From positions 49,516,501 through 49,580,500 of the forward strand of contig NC_091255.1 in NCBI RefSeq assembly GCF_042477335.2: DNA of 64,000 nucleotides, given 5' to 3'. The stretch's first letter is position 1. Every line of letters begins with the position of its first letter. Made by a program: the position numbers and the translations under genes. This document shows positions 46,163 through 64,000 of the stretch, one piece after another. Under the pieces are notes generated by a model, which ran no database searches, was not told the DNA's origin, and worked only from the letters and a program-made list of their open reading frames with translations. The stretch is from Ovis canadensis (lineage: Eukaryota; Chordata; Mammalia; Artiodactyla; Bovidae).

Positions 46163-47056
46163 TTTTTTTGTTTAAATGAATCCCTCCTTTTCCTCTCCAT
46201 TAGACCCTTATGTACTGTACTCCTGGCCTATACCTAACTAATAAAAAAACCCTTTAACTCCCTCCTGTGGCTGTATAGGATATTAATTTAGCTTCCTGGG
46301 AAAAGTCCAGACCCACTTATCACCCTTGGAAGGTTTGGCCCCTCATATACAAAGTCCAGTAGATAGTTTTACCTTTCCTTATATAGAGAAACACTTAAGA
46401 AATCCATTAGCTGTTGAGTGGTCAAATCCCCTCTTCACCACACAGTTTATAATAATTTACTTCAATCATGGAAGGCGTGTGGGAGACTTTGCTCTGAGCA
46501 GAAGGAAGATGTCCTATTTCTGGGAAAAGTTGACAATGGCGTTGCCGTATCAGCCCAGAGTTTCTCTGAATCCAGCAAGGCTCCTAAACCCTGAGTCTTG
46601 TTGGAATCGAACCTCAGAGCAGACCATGCAGCTCCAATCTTTCCTTAGTTGGTTTCCCAGTTAGTGTTGATAGTGTGTACAAGGTTGACTGGGGAGTACC
46701 TCTGAACCAGACACAAAGGAAGAAGGTATGGAAGGAAATGACATATGCCTAGATTTCAATATAAGGAATAAAAACTCCCTTCTGCACAGCGTTTTACAGC
46801 TTACAAGACCCTTTCACCATCATTATCTCCTTTTTTAAAATTTATGGCACATTTTATTGAATATCAATGTTGTCGCTATTTGCTTAAGACATAAGTCCCC
46901 ATCACCATGGGATATTTAGTGAGATCAGAGAGGAGGGAGCTTCCCTTGAAATCTTATAAGATTTCAGTTTTAATGAATTTAGGAAAAAACATTGATTTTA
47001 AGGGTCATAGACCATTTGCATGGACTAAAGTTATGTTGATCACAAGATTGTTAAGG
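46163..47056. other. Intergenic sequence, nothing recognised
   Basis: Includes a 112-codon open frame at 46326-46664 with no recognised similarity; probably chance. Confidence 0.4.
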
Positions 47057-47067
47057 TGATTTTCATT

Positions 47068-48139
47068 CAGTTCAGTTCAGTTCAGTCGCTCAGTTGTGTC
47101 CGATTCTTTGCGACCCCATGAATCGCAGCACACCAGGCCTCCCTGTTATCACCATCTCCCGGAATTCACTCAGACTCACGTCCATCGAGTTCGCGATGCC
47201 ATCCAGCCATCTCATCCTTGGTTGTCCCCTTCTCCTCCTGCCCCCAATCCCTCCCAGCATCAGAGTCTTTTCCAATGAGTCAACTCTTCTCATGAGGTGG
47301 CCAAAGTACTGGAGTTTCAGCTTTAGCATCATTCATTCCAAAGAAATCCCAGGGTTGATCTCCTTCAGAATGGACTGGTTGGATCTCCTTGCAGTCTCAG
47401 GGACTCTCAAGAGTCTTCTCCAACATCACAGTTCAAAAGCATCAATTCTTCAGCGCTCAGTCTTCTTCACAGTCCAACTCTCACATCCATACATGACCAC
47501 AGGAAAAATCATAGCCTTGACTAGACGGACCTTAGTCGGCAAAGTAATGTCTCTGCTTTTGAATATACTATCTAGGTTGGTCATAACTTCTTCCAAGGAG
47601 TAAGCGTCTTTTAATGTCATGGCTGCAGTCACCATCTGCAGTGATTTTGGAGCCCCCAAAAATAAAGTCTGACACTGCTTCCACTGTTTCCCCATCTATT
47701 TCCCATGAAGTGATGGGACCGGATGCCATGATCTTCATTTTCTGAATGTTGAGCTTTAAGCCAACTTTTTCACTCTCCTCTTTCACTTTCATCAAGAGGC
47801 TTTTTAGCTCCTCTTCACTTTCTGCCATAAGGGTGGTGTCATCTGCATATCTGAGGTTATTGCTATTTCTCCCAGCAATCTTGATTCCAGCTTGTGTTTC
47901 TTCCAGTCCAGCGTTTCTCATCATGTACTCCACATATAAGTTAAATAAGCAGGGTGACAATATATAGCCTTGATATACTCCTTTTCCTATTTGGAACCAG
48001 TCTGTTGTTCCATGTCCAGTTCTAACTGTTGCTTCCTGACCTGCATACAGATTTCTCAAGAGGCAGGTCAGGTGGTCTGGTATCCCCATCTCTTTCAGAA
48101 TTTTCCACAGTTTATTGTGATCCACATAGTCAACGGCTT
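47068..48139 (-). mobile_element. BovB LINE, 5'-truncated, with target-site duplication
   Basis: Reverse copy with tail TTCAGTTCAG at left and coding sequence up to DYVDHNKLWKILKEMGIPDH at right. The 11-bp repeat TGATTTTCATT lies at 47057-47067 and 48140-48150. Its long near-intact frames and perfect duplication suggest a young insertion. Confidence 0.93.
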
Positions 48140-48339
48140 TGATTTTCATTAAAATGTGATTTTCATCATTATCTCCATTATTTCTTCCAGCTATGCAACA
48201 GACAAGTTATTATATTATGTCCTTTTTGTTCAAGGGTGCGCACACACACAAGCTGATTTAAAACTCTGTCTTGGAGTTTCTGACTCTAAACTGCATGCTC
48301 TTCCCACATTTCCATCCTTCAGTCTGAGATAGAATGCAA

Positions 48340-48627
48340 GGAAGTGCTGCTGCTGCTGCTGCTGCTGCTAAGTCGCTTCAGTCGTGTCCGACTCTGAGAG
48401 ACCCCATAGATGGCAGCCCACCAGGCTCCCCGTCCCTGGGATTCTCCAGGCAAGAACACTGGAGTGGGTTGCCATTTCCTTCTCCAGTGCATGAAAGTGA
48501 AAAGTGAAAGTGAAGTCGCTCAGTCGTGTCCGACTCTTAGCGACCCCATGGACTGCAGCCTACCAGGCTCCTCCATCCATGGGATTTTCCAGGCAAGAGT
48601 ATTGGAGCGGGTGCCATTGCCTTCTAG
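48340..48627 (-). mobile_element. BovA2 SINE
   Basis: Reverse copy with a (CTG)6 head and two monomers; well preserved. Confidence 0.93.
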
Positions 48628-49752
48628 TGCTGATCAGGGGTAATTTGAGCATTCCGAGTTAAAAGAGATTATTGATAGAAAAGAGATCCCCCCTGAGAGT
48701 TCTGCAATCCATTTGCTTAGTGTAATTTGCTACTTGTCTGGAGGAAGTGTAGGGCTAAGCTATGAGCTAAACAATGCTTTCATCTTTGATGTGGCCACAG
48801 CCATCAATTGATACTGATATGTGCTCTAAGACTTCAAAGATGTTTTATTGAGTAGAACTGTGGGCTTGGTCACAGGAGACCTTATTCTATTCTTTTTATC
48901 CATCAAAGCCAAACACTATTAAAACTCTAAAATCATGACTGGAGAGCTAAACTCATGCAGAAAGAATTTTAACATGAAATAAGATTGATAAAATTAGTTC
49001 TAGGGCTTATATAACAATAACATTTGCATAGTACTTTTCAGCATACAGAGCAGCTTCACATAGAAACTGCATCACATAGAAACTTCATTTGATCATCACA
49101 ACAACCCTGTGAAGTAGGCATGAATCTCACTTAACAAACAAGGGAATTAAATTTGATGATGGCTCAAGATTTTCCAGAGACATGGTTAGAAAGAGTATAG
49201 GACTTAAGGACTTTTGACTTCACATTCTGTGTGTGGGTTGAAATTATTTACTGAAACCTCTGGAAAGGTAAAAAAAAAATTTTGTACAGACTGATTTAAA
49301 CACTCTGAGACCCTACTGTAAAAAGCTCTGATAATGGCTGGTACCTAAATGGTGCTTTCTCACACTGGGACTGCTTGCAAGCAGGAATTATTCTTGATTA
49401 CTTCTCTGTAAAGTTTGTTCCTATAGAGTCCATTTCTCTATTCTGATACATTGAAGCAAGCATCTAAGTTATTTTTTCTTGGCACCTGTCACAGGGAGAT
49501 AGAGGAGCAGGGTAATGTCTTGAGATTTCCAGCCATAAGTGCTTTGTCAAACAATCAGAACTAAAGCCCATTCCCTAAAGAATAGAAAGAGAAATAGCAA
49601 ATATTTAATGAAAAGATCCAAGATATTTCTTCAAAATGCTCTGGATTCACACCCCACAATGATTCCCGATTCTTGATGAAAATATTTGGAGAGCCTGATA
49701 ATTTGCAAAGTTTTGGAGAATGTGTACATCTTGAAATATATTTTTGTGCATG
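48628..49752. other. Intergenic sequence with a possible MIR piece
   Basis: A reverse MIR-like stretch (tgatcatcacaacaaccctg) lies near 49085-49200. Nothing else recognised. Confidence 0.45.
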
Positions 49753-49908
49753 GCGCTTCCCTGGCAGTCTGGTAGTGAAGACTTGGTGCTTCCAATGCAG
49801 ACGGTGCGAGTTCTATTCTTAGTCCAGGGACTAAGATGTAGCATGCCATGCAGGCAGACAAAATACATACAACAAAATACATTCACACAAACAAAAATAA
49901 AATGAGGA
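49753..49908 (+). mobile_element. CHR-type tRNA-Glu SINE
   Basis: gcgcttccctggcagtctgg head, ccagggactaagatgtagca body, A-rich tail. Confidence 0.75.
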
Positions 49909-50409
49909 AAAGCTTCAGTCTTCATCTAGAAGGGGTGCACAGAGAGAACAGAGAATGGGAGATAAAGGACTTGAATATCCTCAAACCCATGAGTTGTAAA
50001 ACTTAAGATTCAAGAAACCCCAAAAGTCTTGAGCAGAATAAAGAAAATAAGTAAAAAAATTCAAAAAAATATTTGAGAGCAGGCAGAGTCTGTTGGTGAC
50101 TAGGATTCAGACTCATGACTATTCAAGGAAACCAAGTATTAAAGACTTTTCTCTGTTCATTCCATCCCCACATAAGCTTCTTTCTATATACAAAGAAGGA
50201 GTTTAGAAGGGAAGATTTTAACTTTTCACCTTCATGTTCTGCAGCCAAAAACAACCCTGAAACTTGTCTGACTGGCTCTAGAGAGGAATGTAAGTAAACA
50301 AGGCCTGAATAAACACAAGAGAACCTGCCCATCACCTGTGGAGTCAGGTAATGTAGGTCACCTTGTCACACCTACATATCAGTGCCTGACCTTCAGATAC
50401 ATGGGAAAT

Positions 50410-50610
50410 GTGCTTCCAGAGAAAAATCATTTATTGTCCTGTTGGTGGCAATGACCTAGAGAAGGAGCAGAATAAAAGATCTTATATCTAGCAACGGGGA
50501 CCCGATGTAGTAGCAAGAAACTAAGTACCTCAAGGGACCGGGGGGTTCTGGCAGAAACAAGGATTGGCCTCTCTTTCATGAATGAGGGTCATTTTTATCA
50601 CTTTGGGATG
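50410..50610 (-). other. KRT39: KRT39 3' untranslated region
   Basis: About 200 nt from the stop to just past the nearest minus-strand AATAAA. No repeat is seen. The exact cleavage site is inferred. Confidence 0.55.
50430..50435 (-). terminator. KRT39: KRT39 candidate polyadenylation signal AATAAA
   Basis: Minus-strand AATAAA about 175 nt after the stop codon, at a plausible distance for a short keratin 3' UTR. Confidence 0.6.
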
Positions 50611-57674
<7,064 letters not shown>

Positions 57675-57690
57675 CTAATGTTTATATATC

Positions 57691-58200
57691 AAATCCCACA
57701 GGAACATCTCATTAGTCTGCTTTTTACTTGCCTGAGAAGAGCTACTTGTCTCATAAAAATATGTGTTTAGGCTGTTACTAAGTTATTACCCATCACAACT
57801 ACTACTTATCATTAGATTCAGAGCTTCACCTTATGTCTTCAAAAGGATCTGTCGTCATTATTCTAACAGCATCCATTATTAAGCAAGTGTGAGTATGTTA
57901 AGTTCATTAAGTCCTTGTTGACCTCTTCCCATGGCATTAAGCTTGATCAGGAATGAGTCCATCCTTCTTTTCCTTTCTTCTCTAAAAAGGGGGAATCTAT
58001 TGATATCTAATAATTATTGGTAAACTTAGAAATCAGTATTTTATTTTGGTATGTCCAACAGAATTTCCCATTTCCATTGTTCGGACATGTTGGTCTTAAG
58101 ACTCTAAGTAATTGCTGGATTTCTGTTTTAGATTTCCAGGTTGGGTTTGATTGCTAACAGGAAATTCCTTGGAAAACAGGCTGGTTACCTTTCGAGTTTC
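57691..58200. other. KRT39 5' flank
   Basis: About 500 bp between the KRT39 promoter and the GALNT11 retrocopy. No repeat recognised; the natural place for proximal regulatory sites, none of which I can name. Confidence 0.5.
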
Positions 58201-58217
58201 CCAAACTCACACTTTTA

Positions 58218-58958
58218 TTTTTTTTTTTATTTTTATTTTTTTAAAGACTCAAAACGGTCCTTTAATGTAAATGTGGGTAGTACCATATTCATCAAAATAA
58301 TTTATAATATTAACTGCCTCTTAAATATAATCTTATAAATGAATGCCTTCTGAAGTTAAAAGTAATGTGGATTCAGTATATTTAAAATTATTCAGAACAT
58401 GGTAGTAGAAATTTAAAAATTAACCATCACCTATGAAATCTAAGAAGGGAAATCACGACAAGTTCCTGATCAAATAAATCTGAACAGACACATTGATCTC
58501 CTGGGCTTTATCCTTCTACACAAACCTGACTCTCGATTTAACGCTGCATTCTGGTTTCCTACCATAAGGAGGAAATTCCTGACCAGCAGTCCAGAAATGA
58601 CTTCAGCCTCTTGGGGAAGCACACTTCTTCAGCTCCAAGGTGAGGAGGAGCATGCCCGTCACCATTCCGGCCACAGCATCCACCTTAAGGTTCCAAACGC
58701 CACTGCTGTGAGGGGGAGCCGTCACAGATGGCCATGGCAACAGAGCCTCTGCGACTCAGGGGATCGACTCCCCGGAGGCACTGGCCCACTGACACCTGGT
58801 ACAGCCGGTTAGTCCTCCCAAAGGTCCACTGCTGGGATCCTCCAGATCCATGGCACTTCATGAGTCGGGGGGGGTCAGATGAGCGAGTTTCTGACATATC
58901 CAGGCAAAGGAGATTATTTAAGACCAACTCATGTTCTTCATTATAAATCCAAACCTGG
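58218..58958 (-). pseudogene. GALNT11: Processed retrocopy of the GALNT11 mRNA 3' end (5'-truncated)
   Basis: The minus strand encodes [19 protein letters not shown] and onward to SQQWRLEP and a TAA at 58687-58685. This is the C-terminal ricin-type (QXW) lectin half-domain of polypeptide N-acetylgalactosaminyltransferase 11. About 440 nt of 3' UTR and an A-rich tail follow (T-rich on the plus strand, 58218-58242). No introns. A 17-bp direct repeat, CCAAACTCACACTTTTA, flanks the insert at 58201-58217 and 58959-58975, so it arrived by L1-type retrotransposition and was truncated at the 5' end. The parent is a Golgi enzyme starting mucin-type O-glycosylation; this fragment lacks the catalytic domain. 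The residual frame has no stop, suggesting modest age. Gene identity rests on remembered sequence. It lies about 0.6 kb upstream of the KRT39 TATA box. Confidence 0.82.
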
Positions 58959-58975
58959 CCAAACTCACACTTTTA

Positions 58976-59566
58976 GTACTCGGTGTTTGTTTGTTCTATT
59001 AGATTAGCTAAAAATTTGCCTTGGTGTTGGTTTTGGTTTACGTTTGCTGTTTAAACACGATCTGTTGCAAGATAAGTGTGCTCTTTTTCAGGAATACTTA
59101 GCATTATCCTTAAGAAATACTTTATTAGCATTTTGTTCTTGATCCTTTCTGGAGGACCTAGGGGACAATAATTTCCTTACCTTTTCCAGCTTCTAGAGGC
59201 TATCCACGTTCCTTGACTTGCTGGCCCTTCCATCCTCAAAGCCAGCAATAGCCAGTCAAGTTTTTCTCACATCGCATCACTCTAACACTGACTCTTCGGC
59301 TTCCATCTTCCACATTTAAGGAAGTACCTTTGTGATTACATTGGACTGATGTCATCTAGGATAATCTTCCTATTTTAAGGTCAGCTGATTAGTAACCTTT
59401 CTTCTCCTTTGTCATGTAGCCTAACATATTTGAAGTTTCTGGGATTAAGACATGAACATCTTTAGGGGCTTATTATTCTGCCTAACACACAATGGAAGGG
59501 AAAAAATGCAATTTACAGTAGTACCATAAAATGTAAAATACGCAAGAATAAATTTAGACAGGTATA
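58976..59566. other. Intergenic sequence, nothing recognised
   Basis: Between the two retrocopy blocks; no gene seen. Confidence 0.45.
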
Positions 59567-61882
59567 AGATGATGCTGTTAAAGTGCTGCACTTATTATAC
59601 CAGCAAATTTGGAAAACTCATCAGTGGCCACAGGACTGGAAAGGGTCCGTTTTCATTTTAATCCCAAAGGAAAGCAATGCCAAAGAATGTTCAAATTACC
59701 TTACAATTGCATTCATTTCACATGTCAGCAAGATTATGCTCAAAATCCTTCAAGCTAGGTTTCAGCAGTACATGAACTGAGAACTTCCAAATGTACAGCT
59801 GGATTTAGAAAAGGCAGAGGAGAAGCGCATCTGATGTTAGAAGAGCTGTGTGGGCTCCTGAGAGGTGAGTCAGAAGAGTGGACACTAGCGTCATGAATAT
59901 GTTTGTTCGGAAGATCAACTTTGATGCACTCTTTAAATTTTCCCACATAACCCTCTCAACACAGCAGCACCTGAAGAAGGTCTATGCCAGTTTTGCCCTC
60001 TGTATGCTTGCGGCAGCCACAGGGGCCTATGTCCATGTGGTCACCCATTTCATTCAGGCTGGCCTGCTCTCTGCCTTGGGCTGTCTGGGGTTGATGATTT
60101 GGCTGATGGCAACACCTCACAGCCATGAAACTAAGCAAAAAAGACTGGGACGTCTGTCTGGATTTCCTTTCCTTACAGGAGTTGGCCTGGGCCTTGCTCT
60201 GGACTTGTGCATTGCCACCAACCCCAGCATCCTTCCCACTGCCTTCCTGGTCCCAGCAATGATCTTCACTTGCTTCACCCTGAGTGCACTCTGTGCCAGG
60301 TACCGTAACTACCTCTTTCTAGGAGGTATCTTGATATCAGCCATGAGCCTGATGCTCTTGTCTTCCCTGGGGAACCTATTCTTCGGATCTATTTGGCTTT
60401 TCCAGGCAAACTTGTATGTGGGGCTGGTGGTCACATGTGGCTTTGTCCTTTCTGATACTCAACTCATTATTGAAAAAGGCTGAAAATGGAGATGAAGATT
60501 ATATCTGGCATTGCGTTGACCTCTTCTTAGATTTCGTAACTCTCTTTAGAAAGCTCATGATGATCCTGGCTATGAATGGGAAGAAGAAGAAGCGAAGCAG
60601 CCATCCAGCCTTCCCCAATTTGATTTCCTTTCCCTCCGCCCCTCTTTTCCTCTTTGCACACATTACAGTTAGCATGTTCTGTGATAATGAAAAGCATCAG
60701 AAAAAAAAAAAAAGAAAAGGCAGAGGAACCAAAGATCAAATTGCCAATATATGCTGGATCATAGAAAGAGCAAGGGAATTAAAAAAAAAAAAAAACTACT
60801 TCTTCTTCATTGACTAAGCTAAAGCCTTTGTGTGGATCACAATAAACTGTGGAATATTGTTAATGAGATGGGAATACCAGACAACATGACCTACCTCCTG
60901 AGAAACCTGTATGTAGGATAAGAAGCAGCATTTACAACTGGACATGGAATAACAAACTGGTTCAAAATTGGGAAAGTAGTACATCAAGGCTATATATTTT
61001 CACCCTGCTTATCTATCTTACATGCAGAATACATCATGCAAAATGCTGGACTGGATGAAGCACAGCTGGAATCAAGATTGCCGGGAGAAACATCGACAAC
61101 CTGAAATATGCAGATGATACCACTTTAATGGCATGAATTGAAGAGGAACGAAAGAGTCTCTTGATGAAGGTGAAAGAGGAAAGTGAAAAGGCTGGTTTAA
61201 AACTCGACAATCAAAAATGAAGATCATGGCATCTGGTCCCATCACTTCATGGCAAATAGAAGGGGAAAATGTAAACAGTGTTAGATTTCATTTTTGCAGG
61301 GCTCAAAAATCAGTGCTGATGGTGACTGCTGCCATGAAATTAAAAGATGCTTGCTCTTTGGAAGAATAGCCATGACAAACCTATACAGTGTATTAAAAAG
61401 CACAGACATCACTTTGATCACTCTGTCAACAAAGGTCCATATAGTCAAGGCTATGATTTTTCCCACAGTCATGTTTGAATGTGAGAGTTGGACCATAAAG
61501 AAGGCTGAGTGGTGAAGAATTGATGCTTTTGAACTGTGGTGTTGGAGAAGACTCTTGAGAGTCCTCTGGACAGTGAGGAGATCAAAGAAGTCAATCCTAA
61601 AGAAAATCAACCCTTAATATTCATTGGAAGGCCCGGTGCTGAAGCTGAAGCTCCAATACTTTAGCCACCTGATGTGAAGAGGTGACTCATTGGAAAAGAC
61701 CCTAATACTAGGGAAGATTGAGGGCAAGAGAAGGGAGGTTGAGATGGTTGGATGGCATCACAGACTCAATGGACATGAGTTTGAGCAAACTCAGGGAGAC
61801 TGTGAAGGACAGGGAAGCCTGGCATGCTGCAGTTCACGGGTTTGCAGAGTCAGACAAGACTTAGGGACTGAACAACAACAGA
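59567..61882 (+). mobile_element. BovB LINE interrupted by the TMBIM6 retrocopy
   Basis: Forward copy starting near DDAVKVL (gatgatgctgttaaagtgct) and ending after ttgcagagtcagacaagact. Split by 59822-60712. Many substitutions and frame breaks make it older than the BovB at 47068-48139. Confidence 0.9.
59822..60712 (+). pseudogene. TMBIM6: Processed retrocopy of TMBIM6 (Bax inhibitor 1)
   Basis: Begins with about 70 nt of 5' UTR, then ATG at 59893 and [19 protein letters not shown] and onward, matching TMBIM6 without introns through LIIEK. TMBIM6 is a multi-pass ER membrane protein that limits calcium leak and cell death. One extra A near 60477 shifts the frame and gives an early TGA at 60481. 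The next frame continues [19 protein letters not shown] to the C-terminal lysine run, where the normal stop reads CGA. A poly(A) run ends the copy. The 15-bp direct repeat AGAAAAGGCAGAGGA at 59807-59821 and 60713-60727 marks the target site inside a BovB LINE. A functional protein is unlikely. Confidence 0.93.
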
Positions 61883-62696
61883 TGTAAAAACTCTCAATGA
61901 AATATTAGCAAATTGAATTCAACAATACCTGAAAAGGATCATATACTACAAACAAATGGGATCTATCTCAGGCATGCAATGGTTCAGTATTTACCGGTCA
62001 GTCAATGTGACATACCACATTAACAAACTGAAGAATGAAAACTATATAATCACTCCAATAGACAGAGAAAAAGGTTTTGAAAAAATTCAACATCCACTTA
62101 TTAAAAAACTCTCAACAAAGTGGGTATAGAGGGAACATAACTCAGCAAAAATGGATCATATGTGACAAGCCCGCATTTAACATTGTACTTCATGATGAAC
62201 ATTGAGAGTATTTCTTTTAAGATCAGGAATAAGATGAGACCCATTCTCACTACTTTTGGAAGTCTTAGCTACAACAATCAGAGAAGGAAAAGAAGTATAA
62301 GGAATCCAAATTGGAAAGGAAGAAGTAAAACTGTCACTGTTTGCAGAGGACATGTTACTATATATGTATAATATCCTGAAGAAGCACCCCCAAACTAATG
62401 AGAACTAATGAATGAATTCAGTAAAGTTGGAGATACAAAATTAATATACAGAAATCTGTAGCATTCCTATATACTAACAGCAAACGGTCAGAAAGAGAAA
62501 TTTAAAAAATAATCCCATTGAAATTACATCAGCAATAGAACACCTGGGAATAAATTTAATCAGAAGGTGAAAGAACTGTACTCTGAAAACTATAAAACAT
62601 TGATGAAAGAACTGAAGACTATGCAAACAAATGGAAATATATACTGTGCTCATGGATTGGAAGACATAAAATTATTAAATTGACATACTACCCCAA

Positions 62697-63597
62697 ATAA
62701 AATCACTGCAGATGGTGAGTGCAGCCATGAAATTAAAAGACACTCCTTGGAAGGAAAGTTATGAACAACCTAGACAGCATATTAAAAAGCAGAGACATTA
62801 CTTTGTCAACAAAGGACGGCTGGTCAAGGCTGTGGTTTTTCCAGTGGTCATGTATGGATGTGAGAGTTGGACTATAAAGAAAGCTGAGTGCCGAAGAATT
62901 AATGCTTTTGAACTGTGGTGTTGGAGAAGACTCTTGAGAGTCCCTTGGACTGCAAGGAGATCCAACCAGTCCATTCTGAAGGAGATCAGTCCTCTGGGTC
63001 GTCTCAGTGCACCAGCTCCAAGCATCCAGTATTATGCATTGAACCTGGACTGGCGACTCGTTTCATAAATGATATTATACATGTTACAATGCCATTCTTC
63101 CAAACCATCCCACCCTCTCCCTCTCCCACAGAGTCCAAAAGACTGTTCTATACATCTGTGTCTCTTTTGCTGTCTCGCAAACAGGGTTATTGTTACCATC
63201 TTTCTAAATTCCATATATATGCGTTAGTATACTGTATTGGTGTTTTTCTTTCTGGCTTACTTCACTCTGTATTAAAACAAATAAATTCATATAAAAAAAT
63301 AAAGTAGATCAGTCCTGGATGTTCTTTGGAAGGAATGATGTTGAAGTTGAAACTCCAATACTTTGGCCACCTGATGTGAAGAGCTGACTCATTTGAAAAG
63401 ACTCTGATGCTGGGAAAGATTGAGGGCAGCAGGAGAAGGGGATGACAGAGGATAAGATGGTTGGATGGCATCACCAAGTCAATGGGCATGGGTTTGGGTG
63501 GACTCTGGGAGTTGGTGATAGACAGGGAGGCCTGGTGTGCTGCAGTTCATGGGGTTGCAAAGAGTTGGATATGACTGAGTGACTGAACTGAACTGAA
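62697..63597 (+). mobile_element. BovB 3' end nested in L1, itself split
   Basis: aaatcactgcagatggtgag through ctgaactgaactgaac. Interrupted at 62994-63305 by a ruminant L1 fragment. Confidence 0.9.
62994..63305. mobile_element. Ruminant L1 3' fragment, internally inverted, nested in BovB
   Basis: The left part (to about 63272) is reverse L1 3' UTR. The right end (attaaaacaaataaattcat and A-run) resembles the forward L1 3' terminus. The direct repeat AGATCAGTCCT flanks it at 62983-62993 and 63306-63316. Confidence 0.85.
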
Positions 63598-64000
63598 CCC
63601 AAGACAAAGTAGAGATGATGCAATTGCTATATAAATACCACATAATTTTTTCACAGAGCTGGGTAAGTAGTCGTAAATTTTGTATGGAACCACAAAAGAC
63701 CCCAAATACTGAATGCAACCTTGAGAAAGAAGAACAAAGCAGTATCACATTCCCTGATTTTAAACCATACTACAAAGCTACAGCAATCAAAACAGTACAG
63801 TATTGGCATAAAAACAGACAGATTGATCATGGGCAAAATAGAGAGCTCAGAAATAAACCCATACAGATATAGTCAATTAATTTATTGCAAAGAATACAAG
63901 AATGAGGAAATAAATTCCTTCAATTAGTGGTGTTTGGATAACTGGATAGAGCTATGTACAAGAATGAAAACAGATCATTTTTCACAGCATATACAAAAAT

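Larger units (their letters stand above)
61884..64000 (+). mobile_element. L1 LINE ORF2 region carrying a nested BovB
   Basis: L1 ORF2 sequence at 61884-62696 (IQQYLKRIIYYKQMGSISG) and 63598-64000 ([19 protein letters not shown]) is split by a BovB at 62697-63597. It continues past the window end. Coding frames are broken. Confidence 0.88.

Noticed and set aside
46326-46664. 112-codon open frame without repeat overlap
   Set aside because: No recognised similarity, no splice or promoter context, ordinary length for chance in 64 kb; left as unassigned sequence.
62162-62371. Plus-strand open frame near the right end as a novel small gene
   Set aside because: It lies within L1 ORF2 sequence.

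Overview
This 64 kb window is mammalian nuclear DNA from a bovid (cattle, buffalo, sheep or goat group; the species cannot be fixed from the window alone). The evidence is the dense load of ruminant-specific repeats: BovB LINEs, Bov-tA and BovA2 SINEs, and a ruminant L1 3' end. About half of the sequence is recognisable repeat. Many long open frames here are BovB or L1 coding remnants or their antisense shadows, not genes.

Two host protein-coding genes are present, both on the minus strand and both type I (acidic) keratins. KRT23 occupies about 1.93-19.47 kb: eight coding exons, a 415-residue product, an 8.5 kb first intron, and a polyadenylation signal at 1947-1952. KRT39 occupies about 50.4-57.6 kb: seven coding exons, a cysteine-rich hair-type head, and a TATA box at 57623-57629. 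Their order and orientation match the KRT20-KRT23-KRT39-KRT40 stretch of the mammalian type I keratin cluster. Exons 2, 3, 4 and 6 have the canonical lengths of 83, 157, 162 and 221 nt in both genes. Both products should pair with type II keratins to form intermediate filaments. The two genes are paralogues and show no sign of co-transcription.

Layout: 0-1.2 kb, a BovB broken up by SINE and L1 pieces. 1.9-19.5 kb, KRT23; intron 1 carries a 616-bp tandem duplication at 14.4-16.0 kb. 19.5-50.4 kb, a gene-free interval of BovB, L1, SINEs, MIR/L2 relics, a mariner-type MITE and a purine-rich tract. 50.4-57.6 kb, KRT39. 58.2-59.0 kb, a 5'-truncated retrocopy of the GALNT11 mRNA 3' end. 59.6-61.9 kb, a BovB carrying a TMBIM6 (Bax inhibitor 1) retrocopy. 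61.9-64 kb, an L1 carrying a BovB that itself carries an inverted ruminant L1 fragment.

Main points for a second look: the KRT39 initiator is CTG instead of ATG, with the first downstream in-frame ATG nine codons later; the KRT23 tail is seven residues shorter than the human protein as I recall it, through an acceptor shift and an early stop; KRT23 intron 1 has a recent tandem duplication; two host-gene retrocopies have intact target-site duplications; and there are several layered insertions. I found no CRISPR array, operon, prokaryotic system or unknown multi-gene system. Comparisons with human proteins are from memory, not from a search.
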